A stretch of DNA of 5,830 nt from Verrucomicrobiales bacterium (GCA_002708885.1 PAPL01000051.1:29967-35796); one strand, 5' to 3'. Positions 1 through 5,830 are shown, counted from the stretch's first letter. Notes: a model not told the origin generated them from the sequence alone. Made by a program: numbers and translations.

Positions 1-561
1 ATTCGACCCGCACGGGCACGGGTGCAGGAATTACAAAATGAGTATGACGATCAATGTGATATCACATGGTTAGTTTATAAACCGAGTTATGAATCTCGCG
101 CAAATGAAGATGGCAAGCCTCTCATCTCATGGATCGAATCCGTAAGAGACAAATACAACATACGTCTGATCTGGATATCAAAGGGTGAAGATATCATCGA
201 ATATATAAATAATGGAAAGGACAGAACAAAAACAAAAATAGCTGGATTCGAATATTATGGACACTCAAACAAACACGCGTTTTTAATCGAATATAGCAAT
301 CAGATAATTGGATCAAGCACTGCATGGTTACACGAAGAACAATTAAAAGAAATTAATCGGTCCTCATTTTTACGAAAATCCAACTGCGTTAGTTATGGTT
401 GTAATACTGGCGAAAGCATGGCGAAAAAATGGCGCAAGGCCACAGGCATTTCCATGCGTGCAGCTATCGGGAAAACTGATTACACAAACCCTCTAAAACC
501 AACTGTCGTTTCTCCGGGATATTGGAACGATTCGAGAAAAATATTCAGAAGGAAAAAATAA
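1..561 (+). CDS. Unrecognised protein, 5'-truncated by window edge; possible clan CD (caspase/CHAT-like) fold
   Basis: I do not recognise this family. The reading frame is open from base 1, and no in-frame ATG occurs before base 418, so the gene most likely starts left of the window. A GTG at base 22 is the only early alternative and has no ribosome site. Counting residues from that GTG (179 aa): strand DITWLVY (13-19), a helix (32-45), strand IRLIWIS (47-53), a helix (56-63), a hydrophobic stretch ending in YYGHSN with His81, then NCVSYGCNTG with Cys127, a helix (131-141) and AAIGKTDY (147-154). A His after one hydrophobic strand and a Cys after the next is the layout of caspase, CHAT and gingipain-type peptidases. 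That assignment is inference from pattern only. The C-terminus is basic (SRKIFRRKK). No signal peptide can be judged because the N-terminus is missing. The downstream gene is bioB, 76 bases away, with no obvious functional link. Confidence 0.7.
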   Translation: MRPARARVQELQNEYDDQCDITWLVYKPSYESRANEDGKPLISWIESVRDKYNIRLIWISKGEDIIEYINNGKDRTKTKIAGFEYYGHSNKHAFLIEYSNQIIGSSTAWLHEEQLKEINRSSFLRKSNCVSYGCNTGESMAKKWRKATGISMRAAIGKTDYTNPLKPTVVSPGYWNDSRKIFRRKK

Positions 562-592
562 AATTTTTACGTGCCTAAAAACAATCTCAAAT

Positions 593-598
593 TATACT
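593..598 (+). promoter_or_regulatory. Candidate -10 box upstream of bioB
   Basis: TATACT matches five of six bases of the sigma-70 -10 consensus and lies in the AT-rich gap before bioB, so transcription would begin about 30 bases upstream of the GTG start. No convincing -35 box lies at 16-18 bases: the nearest resemblance (TTTACG at 566-571) is 21 bases away. I saw no recognisable BirA-type or other biotin operator in the gap. AT-rich DNA yields such boxes by chance, so confidence is low. Confidence 0.25.
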
Positions 599-637
599 GA
601 ATATTAATAATAGATATCACCGATTTCTTTTAATTAA

Positions 638-1633
638 GTGAAATTTCAAGAACTAAAATTACTTTACGAATTGCCCTTTTTTGATCTTCTTACTAAGTCA
701 AGAAGTGTTCATGAATTGAACTGGCCCAAAAATGAAATACAACTTTGCACCTTACTGTCAATAAAGACAGGAGGCTGTAGTGAGGATTGTTCCTACTGCG
801 CACAGAGTGCAAGATATAATAGTGGGGTAGATGCTGAAAGATTAATGCCTAAATGCGATATTCTGGATCGCGCGAGAGCCGCCAAAGAGAACGGATCAAC
901 TAGATTCTGTATGGGTGCGGCCTGGAAAAACGTCAAAACTAACACGAAACGTTTCGATCAGGTCATTGAAATCATTAAGGAAGTTTCAGAATTGGGAATG
1001 GAAGTCTGCACAACACTCGGAGAGTTAGGACCAGAAGAGGCAAAGAAATTAAAAGACGCAGGAGTAACGGCTTACAACCATAACATAGACACTTCACCAG
1101 AACATTACCCAAACATTGTAACGACTCACTCTTTTGAGGATCGATTAAAAACCATTCGCAATGTGCAAGATGCAGGGATGTCCGTTTGTTGCGGTGGCAT
1201 CTTAGGACTTGGCGAAACCGTTGATGATAGATTACGGATGCTGGAAATATTATCTAATTTCAACCCTGCTCCGGAAAGCATCCCTATAAATAAACTGATG
1301 CCAATGCCCGGAACGCCCCTCGAAGGGGCCGAGCCGGTGGATACATTTGCAGTTGCTCGTACCATTGCATGTGCAAGAATTGCAGTTCCCAAAGCTAAGA
1401 TTAGATTATCGGCCGGACGTTCAGCACTAAGTGAAGAAGCTCAGACTTTATGCTTTTTTGCGGGAGCTAATTCAATATTCTATGGGGACAAATTATTAAC
1501 GGCAACAAATCCGCAAACTGTTCAGGACATGAAGTTATTGCAAAAACTAGGAATGAGCCCGCAGGAGCCGAATCCAGCACTTCAATCACCTCAGGCAACT
1601 TCTGAAAAACCACTTGCTCCGCAAATTGCATAG
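638..1633 (+). CDS. bioB: Biotin synthase BioB (radical SAM enzyme)
   Basis: BioB inserts sulfur into dethiobiotin in the last step of biotin synthesis, in the cytoplasm, using S-adenosylmethionine and two iron-sulfur clusters. The 331-aa product is close to the usual length and all expected ligands are present. GGCSEDCSYC supplies Cys47, Cys51 and Cys54 for the radical SAM 4Fe-4S cluster. Cys91 (RFCMGAAW), Cys124 (EVCTTLGEL), Cys184 (SVCCGG) and Arg256 (IRLSAGR) match the 2Fe-2S ligands known from E. coli BioB. YNHNIDTSPE (146-155) and the MPMPGTPLEG loop (221-230) are also typical. The start must be the GTG: the codon directly before it is an in-frame TAA, and no ATG follows before the catalytic core. 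No Shine-Dalgarno is visible. The last 25 or so residues are rich in Pro, Gln and Ala and look unstructured. No other biotin genes are nearby, so this is an orphan bioB. The next gene starts 25 bases on and may be cotranscribed. Confidence 0.97.
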   Translation: MKFQELKLLYELPFFDLLTKSRSVHELNWPKNEIQLCTLLSIKTGGCSEDCSYCAQSARYNSGVDAERLMPKCDILDRARAAKENGSTRFCMGAAWKNVKTNTKRFDQVIEIIKEVSELGMEVCTTLGELGPEEAKKLKDAGVTAYNHNIDTSPEHYPNIVTTHSFEDRLKTIRNVQDAGMSVCCGGILGLGETVDDRLRMLEILSNFNPAPESIPINKLMPMPGTPLEGAEPVDTFAVARTIACARIAVPKAKIRLSAGRSALSEEAQTLCFFAGANSIFYGDKLLTATNPQTVQDMKLLQKLGMSPQEPNPALQSPQATSEKPLAPQIA

Positions 1634-1658
1634 ATTTAAACCAATCTCCAATACAATA

Positions 1659-2468
1659 ATGCGGGTACGGTTAATTATTATAACTTCTCTGTGTTTAATA
1701 TCAGTCCCAATTTTTGAGAAAGCAAAGGGACAGGGAAACACACCTCGCACTTATGCCCCGACAAAGTCACGGGCCGCTTCTCCCTCATATCCATGGCACA
1801 GAAACATTACATCTACGATATTTTGGGTAGGAGAACTCGCCACTGCCAATAATCCTCAACACAACATTGCGAGTTCTTGGGACCCTAAGTGGATGGAAAA
1901 CTACGGAGGCTACGATGATCCCAACCCGGCTAACCGAACAAGAGATTATAGACCTAAAAAGTTCATACCTAAACTGAACCCGTTTTATGTAGCATTGCCC
2001 TATAATGATCGCATCAATTATAAAAAAACAAAACAAAGCGCCAAACGTGTAATTCCTTGGTTCAGTCGAACATTTAAAAAAGAAGGACAAAGCGTATGTG
2101 ATGGGAGGTGGGTAGCCATACATTACAAGGGGAAGATTTGTTGTGCCCAGTGGTCCGATGTTGGTCCTTTCGAAACAGATGACTGGGCCTACGTCTTTGG
2201 AAGTTCACGCCCAAAGACCCCCCACAACAATAAGGCAGGGATTGATTTATCGCCTGCAGTACGTGACTTTCTCGGAATAACTGGGAGTGACAACAAATGT
2301 GATTGGCGATTTGCCGAAGTCCATGAAATTCCATATGGCCCATGGAGAAAATTTGGAACAAATAATCCGTTCGTTAATGCCAGAACAGCCCCGAGCAAGA
2401 CCAGCAAAAAAGAAATAGAGATTCTAAAAAAAGCCAGAGAAGCCTGGCTCAGAAGATCTGGACGATAA
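1659..2468 (+). CDS. Secreted protein with RlpA-like double-psi beta-barrel signature
   Basis: A conserved-looking exported protein of unknown function, 269 aa from the ATG chosen here. The N-terminus MRVR is followed by a hydrophobic stretch (5-18) typical of a Sec signal peptide; an upstream in-frame TTG at 1614 would put 15 extra polar residues before it. Residues 25-50 are rich in Pro, Ser, Thr and Arg and look like a linker. The core runs from about 107 to 230: NPFYVALPYND (107-117), Cys147, Cys161-Cys162, WSDVGPF (165-171), GIDLSPAVRDFLG (194-206) and Cys214. The pairing of a D-x-GP-F motif with IDLS-x-A-(x)n-LG is the signature of the RlpA/barwin double-psi barrel, which in RlpA cleaves denuded peptidoglycan glycan strands. 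Assignment to that fold is inference. The four cysteines could form disulfides after export. The C-terminal 25 residues are a charged helix. It lies 25 bases after bioB with no Shine-Dalgarno, and a strong terminator follows. A cell-wall or exopolymer-binding role is possible but unproven. Confidence 0.85.
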   Translation: MRVRLIIITSLCLISVPIFEKAKGQGNTPRTYAPTKSRAASPSYPWHRNITSTIFWVGELATANNPQHNIASSWDPKWMENYGGYDDPNPANRTRDYRPKKFIPKLNPFYVALPYNDRINYKKTKQSAKRVIPWFSRTFKKEGQSVCDGRWVAIHYKGKICCAQWSDVGPFETDDWAYVFGSSRPKTPHNNKAGIDLSPAVRDFLGITGSDNKCDWRFAEVHEIPYGPWRKFGTNNPFVNARTAPSKTSKKEIEILKKAREAWLRRSGR

Positions 2469-2481
2469 TTTAAATGGACAT

Positions 2482-2528
2482 AAAAAAGCCCCGGTCCCGA
2501 ATGAACGGGGCCGGGGCATTAATTTTTT
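2482..2528. terminator. Bidirectional rho-independent terminator between convergent genes
   Basis: A 12-bp GC-rich stem pairs 2488-2499 with 2506-2517 around the six-base loop AATGAA (2500-2505); the only non-Watson-Crick pair is a G-T at one position. On the plus strand the stem is followed by ATTAATTTTTT (2518-2528). On the minus strand it is followed at once by six T (complement of 2482-2487). It starts 19 bases after the RlpA-like gene and lies 42 bases beyond the end of the oxidoreductase gene, so it can serve both. The minus-strand reading has the better-placed T run. Confidence 0.92.
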
Positions 2529-2570
2529 CACAGGCCCAGATATAATTGACCTGCTGAATTTCAGTACATT

Positions 2571-3914
2571 CTATGCAGCTGGGGCTGGCCAATCATTATG
2601 ATATTCTTTATTAACATATTTGTTAGCCTCTTCATTATTGGTAATTTTAATGTTCTTAGAATCCCACTTAAGTTCCCCTTCGCATCTTAAAGCAACATTA
2701 CCAAGAAGGACAGTTTCACTGAACGGGCTAGCATAGCCAAAGTTTGACCCTGGATAGTCGATGGGCTTCTTGCCTGTCGCAGCCAATACAAACTCTTTAT
2801 AATGTCCGACTGACCTTTCGAGTGTCTTCTTGGGTCTACCGATCTCCCTCATCTTGGCTTCAGGAATGAGACGGGGACTGTCACCATAATCTCCAGCGGA
2901 CATGATAGAACACTTGTCTCCGACAAAGATGCAACCAGTGCCCGGGAGCCTGCGTCCGAGCCCAAGAGCAGCGTCTGGCTTCTCTCCTCCATCGTACCAG
3001 TAGAAGTCAAATGCGGGTTTTCCGCTCCTTGCAGGGAATTTCATTTTGACGACTGATCTTTTGGGGAAATTCCCATCAATCATTTCAGATTTCTTCAGGC
3101 ATTCCACACTAGTCGGAGCACCTGGGTCCATTGCCCAATAAAATGCATCCATAGTATGACAACCCATATCACCTAGTGCACCCGCACCAAAGTGCCAGAA
3201 ACCGCGCCACTTGAATGGGTAGATTCCTTTTTTGTAGAGTTGAGTCTTTGGAGCTGGTCCAAGATACACATCCCAGTCAATATTATCCGGTACCTTGTCG
3301 GCAACTTTAGGATTTGCAACGGGCTGAGGCCAAACAGGGCGGTTCGTCCAGCAGTGCACTTCAGAAATATTTCCAAGTGTTCCTTGCTGAATCCACTCAA
3401 CCATGAGCCTGTTTCCTTCGTTGGAATGGCCCTGGTTACCCATTTGAGTAGCTAACTTATACTTATCACGGGCAATTCCCAACTGACGAGCTTCCCAGAC
3501 AGTATGAGTCAGAGGCTTTTCACAGTATACATGTTTACCCAATTTCATTGCCATGATCGCTGCTGGGTAATGGTGATGGTCCGGAGTAGCAATGGAAACC
3601 GCATCATAATTATCTTTCTCCTTCTCCAGCATCTCCCGATAGTCTCGATAACCTTTGGCTTTAGGCCATTTGCTCTTTGCTGACCCCCATTTGCTTTCGT
3701 CAACATCACAATATGTGTTGCAAATACAGCCTTCACCGGCTGCCATGTTAACATGCGCTCCGGCTCGGCCACCCGTGCCGACGTGGGCAATTCTGAGTTT
3801 TTGACCATGATGGTCAGCGATGAGGATATTTGGAGCCATCATTGCACCGCCGCTTAGAGCACCGGATGTTTTGATGAAATTCCTCCTTGTTAGGGGTTTG
3901 GTTTTATTACTCAT
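2571..3914 (-). CDS. Tat-exported Gfo/Idh/MocA family NAD(P)-dependent oxidoreductase
   Basis: Family members oxidise or reduce sugars and cyclitols with a bound nicotinamide cofactor. The 447-aa product starts with a twin-arginine signal, TRRNFIK at 9-15, then a hydrophobic stretch (about 18-33) and a possible cleavage site before DHH at 34-36, so it is probably exported already folded. The Rossmann domain follows: AHVGTGGRAG (43-52) is the dinucleotide loop, CDVD (69-72) ends the second strand, SIATPDHHHYP (107-117) and CEKPLTHT (131-138) carry the family EKP motif with the likely catalytic Lys133. The C-terminal alpha/beta domain contains GALGDMGCHTMD (245-256), with Asp249 and His253 in the usual active-site region. 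The ATG at 3914 is preferred over a TTG two codons upstream; neither has a Shine-Dalgarno. It lies 67 bases after the DUF1080 gene on the same strand, probably in one operon. The adjacency suggests sugar C3 oxidation, though the substrate cannot be read from sequence. Confidence 0.95.
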   Translation of the reverse strand: MSNKTKPLTRRNFIKTSGALSGGAMMAPNILIADHHGQKLRIAHVGTGGRAGAHVNMAAGEGCICNTYCDVDESKWGSAKSKWPKAKGYRDYREMLEKEKDNYDAVSIATPDHHHYPAAIMAMKLGKHVYCEKPLTHTVWEARQLGIARDKYKLATQMGNQGHSNEGNRLMVEWIQQGTLGNISEVHCWTNRPVWPQPVANPKVADKVPDNIDWDVYLGPAPKTQLYKKGIYPFKWRGFWHFGAGALGDMGCHTMDAFYWAMDPGAPTSVECLKKSEMIDGNFPKRSVVKMKFPARSGKPAFDFYWYDGGEKPDAALGLGRRLPGTGCIFVGDKCSIMSAGDYGDSPRLIPEAKMREIGRPKKTLERSVGHYKEFVLAATGKKPIDYPGSNFGYASPFSETVLLGNVALRCEGELKWDSKNIKITNNEEANKYVNKEYHNDWPAPAA

Positions 3915-3981
3915 GATCAATAGTTTGTTCAGTTATGAATTAATATAAATTTGTCTATAGATGTTATTATTAAGGCCGAAA

Positions 3982-4680
3982 TTAGATCGATTTGATTTTT
4001 ATATTCCTGTAAGCCACTGGTCCATGATCACCTTGAAACATAATTGGTCCCGTTGCAGCTTCTTTTCCAGTCACACCACTTGGAGTTGGGCCCTTCATCT
4101 CAACGTTTTCATGTAGTACCTGACCGTTAAGTTCTACTTTGATAAACTTAGCATTACTTGTTTTTTTCCCTCCCTCATCATAACCGGGAGCCTGAAAATC
4201 AATTACGTATTTCTGCCACTCTCCAGGCTTCTTGCAAGCATTCACTTTCGGAGGCTGAGCACCATAAATCGCCCCCATATCACCTCCTCCGAGCTTTGCC
4301 TTTCCATAACTATCAAGTACCTGAACCTCATATTCACCCATCACGTAAATTCCTGAATTTGCACCTTTGGGAACCATCACCTCCAACTCAATACGAAACT
4401 TACCTCCCCATTTTTTTTCAGAATATATGTCCCAACTCTGTCCATGACCAGAAACCTTATTAATCATGGCTCCCTGACCCTTGCCGGCATCCAATGTTTT
4501 TGGGTTGTCCTTGGACTGGCTAGGAACACCAACTACCCAAGAATCTTTGCCCTTTGCTTTCTTTTTAGTGGACCAACCTTTGAGATCCTTACCATTGAAC
4601 GGTGAAGCATGATGATCCGCATAGGCAAAGCTAAGCATCATGATCATTGATGAAAGAACAGTAGAGAATTTGTTTATCAT
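3982..4680 (-). CDS. Exported DUF1080 protein (3-keto-disaccharide hydrolase family, PF06439)
   Basis: This family adopts a concanavalin-like jelly-roll fold, and characterised members cleave glycosides whose sugar has been oxidised at C3. The 232-aa product shows the family landmarks in order: SPFNGKDLKGW (26-36), WGGKFRIELEVMVP (91-104), ANSGIYVMGEYEVQVLDSYG (107-126), MGAIYG (135-140), PGEWQKYVIDFQAP (152-165), LNGQVLHENVEMKGPT (184-199), and GPIMFQGDHGPVAYRNIKI (211-229). Residues 1-21 form a Sec signal peptide with a likely cleavage AYA/DHH, so the enzyme is exported to the periplasm or beyond. Length is typical for a single-domain member; no second domain is attached. The ATG start follows an AT-rich leader with no Shine-Dalgarno. 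It is the upstream partner of the Tat-exported oxidoreductase, which supports a joint 3-keto-sugar role. Whether it acts as hydrolase or lyase, and on which glycoside, is not visible. Confidence 0.94.
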   Translation of the reverse strand: MINKFSTVLSSMIMMLSFAYADHHASPFNGKDLKGWSTKKKAKGKDSWVVGVPSQSKDNPKTLDAGKGQGAMINKVSGHGQSWDIYSEKKWGGKFRIELEVMVPKGANSGIYVMGEYEVQVLDSYGKAKLGGGDMGAIYGAQPPKVNACKKPGEWQKYVIDFQAPGYDEGGKKTSNAKFIKVELNGQVLHENVEMKGPTPSGVTGKEAATGPIMFQGDHGPVAYRNIKIKSI

Positions 4681-4743
4681 TATTAGTTAAATGTTTAGTA
4701 ATTAATGTATCTCAACGAGGGAGGATAATTCTCTAGAAATTTA

Positions 4744-4757
4744 TGCCCAATGGTCAA
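4744..4757 (-). promoter_or_regulatory. Candidate operator: interrupted dyad upstream of the DUF1080 gene
   Basis: Plus-strand TGCCCAATGGTCAA has the form TGnCC-N3-GGnCA, an interrupted inverted repeat. It lies 63 bases upstream of the DUF1080 start. The same 14-base pattern, differing only in the three central bases, occurs upstream of trxB (5793-5806). On the minus strand the right half reads TTGACC, which resembles a sigma-70 -35 box, but no good -10 box follows at 16-18 bases. A shared regulator site is possible; two copies are too few to be sure. Confidence 0.3.
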
Positions 4758-4779
4758 GCATCAATTATTAGTGAAAGGA

Positions 4780-4822
4780 CCTAATTTTACTCAAAATTGG
4801 ACATATTTGGATAATCCTTATC
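4780..4822. repeat. Two small AT-rich inverted repeats downstream of trxB
   Basis: CC(T)AATTTT-ACTC-AAAATTGG (4780-4800) forms an eight-pair stem with one bulged T, and GATAA-TCC-TTATC (4810-4822) forms a five-pair stem. Both lie 24-66 bases beyond the trxB stop on the transcribed strand. They might protect or weakly end the trxB message, but they are AT-rich and lack the GC stem plus T run of a rho-independent terminator. Confidence 0.25.
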
Positions 4823-4845
4823 AATTAATTGGGAACCCCTTAATA

Positions 4846-5769
4846 TTATTCCCGGTCAGCTAAGTACCGTTCCGCTTCTAGGGCAGCTCTGCAACCATCT
4901 CCGGCCGCAGTAATGGCCTGCCGATAAACATGGTCAGCAACATCTCCAGCTGCAAAGAGACCCTCTACATTTGTCTTTGTGCAGCTTGGCCTTTGGACAA
5001 TGTACCCGTTCTCATCTGTCTCAACTAAACCCTCCAGAAACTGAGCATTGGGAACATGACCAATGGCAACAAAAACACACTTTAAATCAATTTCTGTTTC
5101 ATCATTGGTCTTTATATTCGAAATTTTAACTGCTCGCATTTCCCCATCATCATCAGTCAAATATTCAGTTACCTGACTGTCCCAAACAGGCTCGATCTTT
5201 TCATTGCTCAGGGCCCGGTCAGCCATGATTTTTGAAGCTCTCAGTTCATCACGACGATGAATCAAGTAAACCTTCGAGGCAAATTTTGTTAGGAATGTTG
5301 CTTCTTCACAGGCTGAATCTCCTCCCCCTATCACAGCGACCGGAACGTCCCTATAAAAGGCCCCATCACAAGTCGCACATGAAGTGAGTCCATGACCGAT
5401 GAGTTTTTCTTCACCCTCGAGCCCAAGGTGTCTGGGAGCTGCACCAGTAGCGACAATGACAGTTTCAGCATCGTACTTATCTTCGCCACAAATTACCTCA
5501 AAGGTAGAACCATTTTTTCCGACAGAATTCACTTTCTTATATTCGACTCTGGCTCCGAACCTTGTCGCCTGTTCCTGCATATGCATCATGAGTTCTGGAC
5601 CCATGACCCCCTTCGGAAAGCCAGGATAATTTTCAACCTCCGTCGTAGTCGTTAATTGTCCTCCTAACTGATCTCCAGCCAAAACGAGCGGTGATAAATT
5701 CGCTCTTCCTGTATAAATTGCCGCCGTCCAACCGGCGCATCCTGTTCCTATAATAATAACTTTTTCCAT
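4846..5769 (-). CDS. trxB: Thioredoxin reductase (NADPH, FAD flavoprotein)
   Basis: TrxB passes electrons from NADPH through FAD and a redox disulfide to thioredoxin in the cytoplasm. The 307-aa product has the low-molecular-weight bacterial type length and layout. The N-terminal FAD loop is IIGTGCAGWTAA (6-17), followed by GGQLTTTTEVENYPG (36-50). The inserted NADPH domain carries the redox centre CATCD (131-135), with Cys131 and Cys134 as the disulfide, then the GGGDSACEEA dinucleotide loop (148-157) and HRRDELRAS (171-179), whose arginines give NADPH preference. The FAD domain resumes with FVAIGHVPN (233-241), the AAGDV motif (273-277) and RQAITAAGDG (283-292). The ATG at 5769 is preceded by a weak AAAGG ribosome site, the only one visible in this window. 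One departure from the E. coli form is Cys11 in place of Pro in the first glycine loop. No thioredoxin gene is in view; the next gene on the strand is the unrelated DUF1080 gene 165 bases away. Confidence 0.97.
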   Translation of the reverse strand: MEKVIIIGTGCAGWTAAIYTGRANLSPLVLAGDQLGGQLTTTTEVENYPGFPKGVMGPELMMHMQEQATRFGARVEYKKVNSVGKNGSTFEVICGEDKYDAETVIVATGAAPRHLGLEGEEKLIGHGLTSCATCDGAFYRDVPVAVIGGGDSACEEATFLTKFASKVYLIHRRDELRASKIMADRALSNEKIEPVWDSQVTEYLTDDDGEMRAVKISNIKTNDETEIDLKCVFVAIGHVPNAQFLEGLVETDENGYIVQRPSCTKTNVEGLFAAGDVADHVYRQAITAAGDGCRAALEAERYLADRE

Positions 5770-5792
5770 GAACCTTTGAGTATGGCGATAAT

Positions 5793-5806
5793 TGCCCTCA
5801 GGTCAA
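5793..5806 (-). promoter_or_regulatory. Candidate operator or -35 region: interrupted dyad upstream of trxB
   Basis: Plus-strand TGCCCTCAGGTCAA is the second copy of the TGnCC-N3-GGnCA dyad found upstream of the DUF1080 gene. With the preceding T it extends to TTGnCC-N3-GGnCAA. It lies 23 bases upstream of the trxB start. Read on the minus strand its TTGACC could be a -35 box, with CATACT 16 bases on as a -10 box; transcription would then start almost at the ATG, giving a nearly leaderless message. Both readings are inference. Confidence 0.3.
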
Positions 5807-5830
5807 TTCGAGTTAGAGCCAATCTGTTAA

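Noticed and set aside
9..21. GC-rich direct repeat GCACGG GCACGG at the left edge
   Set aside because: It is two copies of six bases within an open coding frame, in contrast to the AT-rich sequence after it but too short to call a repeat element or a recombination scar.
562..637. Possible biotin-responsive operator before bioB
   Set aside because: I looked for a BirA-type interrupted palindrome in the 76-base gap and found none; only a lone -10-like box is visible.
1126..1392. Minus-strand reading frame inside bioB
   Set aside because: It is a shadow of the conserved bioB coding sequence with no protein-like features of its own.
1614..1658. Longer version of the RlpA-like gene starting at TTG 1614, overlapping the end of bioB
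   Set aside because: It would place 15 polar residues before a normal signal peptide; the ATG at 1659 gives a standard Sec N-terminus.
3915..3920. TTG start two codons upstream of the oxidoreductase ATG
   Set aside because: It has no ribosome site and adds only two residues; the ATG at 3914 is the better start.
4158..4463. Plus-strand reading frame of about 100 codons inside the DUF1080 gene
   Set aside because: It lies wholly opposite a gene with clear family motifs, and its translation is low-complexity Pro/His/Ser-rich sequence without a domain.
4743..4784. Thirteen-codon plus-strand reading frame after a GGGAGG sequence in the gap between trxB and the DUF1080 gene
   Set aside because: The GGGAGG is about 18 bases from the ATG, too far for a ribosome site, and the peptide shows no recognisable character.

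Overview
The window looks like chromosomal DNA from a moderately AT-rich, Gram-negative-type bacterium of the Planctomycetota-Verrucomicrobiota-Chlamydiota group, most likely a marine verrucomicrobium. The reasons are an adjacent pair of an exported DUF1080 protein and a Tat-exported Gfo/Idh/MocA oxidoreductase, a secreted barrel-like protein of a type I associate with that group, and almost no Shine-Dalgarno sequences. This placement is inference from protein style, not from a marker gene.

Left half, plus strand: the 3' part of an unrecognised gene (1-561), which enters from outside the window and has a His/Cys spacing and strand-helix pattern like caspase/CHAT (clan CD) folds. A 76-base AT-rich gap follows, then a complete biotin synthase, bioB (638-1633). 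After 25 bases comes a secreted protein with an RlpA-like double-psi beta-barrel signature (1659-2468). A strong hairpin at 2488-2517, with A/T tracts on both sides, ends the two converging transcription units.

Right half, minus strand, read from right to left: thioredoxin reductase trxB (5769-4846), a 165-base gap, a Sec-exported DUF1080 protein (4680-3982), a 67-base gap, and a Tat-exported NAD-dependent Gfo/Idh/MocA oxidoreductase (3914-2571). The last two are probably one operon. Together they fit a 3-keto-sugar route carried out outside the cytoplasm: the oxidoreductase would oxidise a sugar at C3 and the DUF1080 enzyme would break the glycosidic bond of the 3-keto product.

Most of the window is ordinary housekeeping and sugar metabolism. 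The points worth a second look are the export of both enzymes of the 3-keto pair, a short interrupted dyad shared by the trxB and DUF1080 upstream regions, the caspase-like unknown, and the RlpA-like unknown. I see no mobile elements, CRISPR arrays, tRNA or rRNA genes.
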